Of a stretch of 6,735 nt of DNA, positions 6,200-6,735 are shown piece by piece. The stretch is taken from positions 1-6,735 of the forward strand of contig JBLNDI010000062.1 of the NCBI GenBank assembly GCA_050261495.1, read 5' to 3'. The DNA comes from JBMNKL01 sp050261495. GTDB lineage: Bacteria; Bacillota; Clostridia; Acetivibrionales; DTU013. Both the position numbers and the translations under genes were made by a program. A model generated the notes under the pieces. The model did no database searches. It had not been told where the DNA came from and saw nothing but the letters and a program-made list of their open reading frames with translations. Position 1 is the stretch's first letter. Every line of letters begins with the position of its first letter.

Positions 6200-6362
6200 T
6201 ATATTATAAAAATAATTTTTTCATAGCCGTTCCAAACCGCATGATACCTTGATTTGCGCCGTTCCGGCCTATCCGCGCGGCAGTTTTCGGCAGATGCAAA
6301 ATTTGCGTCAGTATGCTATTGTAAAATATTGAAAATTAAGATAACGGGGGCGGGGCTTAAAC

Positions 6363-6735
6363 ATGAAAAGCGATATCCGGGAGGCAAAAGGGAGCGTTCT
6401 GGTTTACACGAGAAAGCCAATCCAGGGTTTGTATCCGTCACATCTCGCTTATAGCGTGCATATGGCTTACAGCGGCGACGGAACCACCTGCGTGGCGCTT
6501 AATCAGAATTACGGAATTCTGTTCGCGTCGGCAACTGTTTCATGCATTAACACATTAAATGAAAAAGGCTTGAAAAGCCCATATTTGTTCCATACGGCGG
6601 ACGGCGGTTTCGGGATAGCGGCCGTAAGGGTCAACGCAGACGGCAGCCGTGACGATGAGAGCAAGGGAAAGGTTTTGCTCTGGACGTCCGAAGACCTTTA
6701 TCATTTCAACGAGATTGGCCTTTTGGATTTGCACA
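6363..6735 (+). CDS. Probable GH43-like beta-propeller glycosidase, N-terminal part (runs off the window)
   Basis: An ATG at 6363 opens a frame that stays open to the window end, giving 124 residues with no stop. It is the first possible start, because an in-frame TAA lies at 6342-6344, and a G-rich stretch (6346-6355) sits just upstream as an imperfect ribosome binding site. No signal peptide is visible, so the product is probably cytoplasmic. The residues VLVYTRKP (12-19), SVHMAYSGDGTTCVALNQNY, GILFA, the KGLKSPYLFHTADGGFGIAA block and LLWTSEDLYHFNEIGLLDL follow the pattern of five-bladed propeller sugar hydrolases. In these, each blade begins with a 'sample of a scene, then DG, then a date of seeing' type strand pair, and the 'PYLF...DG.F' and 'SEDL..F' blades resemble GH43 and related families. 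The substrate is unknown; arabinose- or xylose-containing glycans are only a guess. It is divergent from the permease, and no clear promoter was found for it (TGCTATTGT at 6314-6322 is a weak extended -10 candidate). Confidence 0.55.
   Translation, partial: MKSDIREAKGSVLVYTRKPIQGLYPSHLAYSVHMAYSGDGTTCVALNQNYGILFASATVSCINTLNEKGLKSPYLFHTADGGFGIAAVRVNADGSRDDESKGKVLLWTSEDLYHFNEIGLLDLH

Noticed and set aside
6043..6252. A 69-residue + strand frame across the permease leader and promoter
   Set aside because: It runs through the attenuator and promoter elements, has no ribosome binding site and no recognisable protein pattern.
1..6735. CRISPR arrays, tRNA or rRNA genes, toxin-antitoxin or phage defence genes
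   Set aside because: No regularly spaced repeats, no tRNA-like or rRNA-like segments and no such genes were seen; the window is mostly ordinary transport genes.

Overview
The window reads as a piece of a low-to-medium GC Gram-positive anaerobe-type chromosome (Bacillota, probably Clostridia-like). The evidence is strong AGGAGG-type ribosome binding sites, sigma-A style promoter boxes, a PyrR-type attenuator, and a liv operon that ends in a CBS-CBS-ACT gene. This placement is an inference from style and gene content; no rRNA or other phylogenetic marker is present.

Bases 1-4379 (+ strand) hold a branched-chain (hydrophobic) amino acid ABC importer of the LivKHMGF type. The 3' end of the substrate-binding protein gene (livK-like) is followed by a 187-base gap with a tandem 11-mer and a strong stem-loop, then livH, livM, livG and livF. 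These are packed with gaps of 2-3 bases or an 8-base overlap. A fifth gene, 4 bases after livF, encodes an AcuB-like protein with two CBS domains and an ACT domain, a plausible ligand-sensing partner of the operon. LivH and LivM form the membrane channel, LivG and LivF the ATPase pair, and the LivK-like lipoprotein or secreted protein delivers substrate.

Bases 4380-4596 are a non-coding gap between convergent genes, with a near-perfect inverted repeat. Bases 4597-5988 (- strand) encode an NCS2-family nucleobase permease of the UraA/PyrP type. Its 5' leader (about 6003-6166, - strand) is the most informative regulatory element here. It has a sigma-A promoter with 17-base spacing and a hairpin whose hexaloop is CUGAGA (PyrR consensus CNGNGA). 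It also has an antiterminator and an intrinsic terminator, and the three structures are mutually exclusive. This layout matches PyrR-controlled attenuation by pyrimidine nucleotides and supports uracil, rather than xanthine, as the permease substrate.

Bases 6363-6735 (+ strand, divergent from the permease) hold the start of a gene that runs off the window; its 124 visible residues resemble a GH43-like beta-propeller glycosidase. I see no wholly new system. The items most worth following are the PyrR-type leader, the CBS-ACT gene tied to the transporter, the livK-livH intercistronic hairpin and the inverted repeat at 4555-4579.
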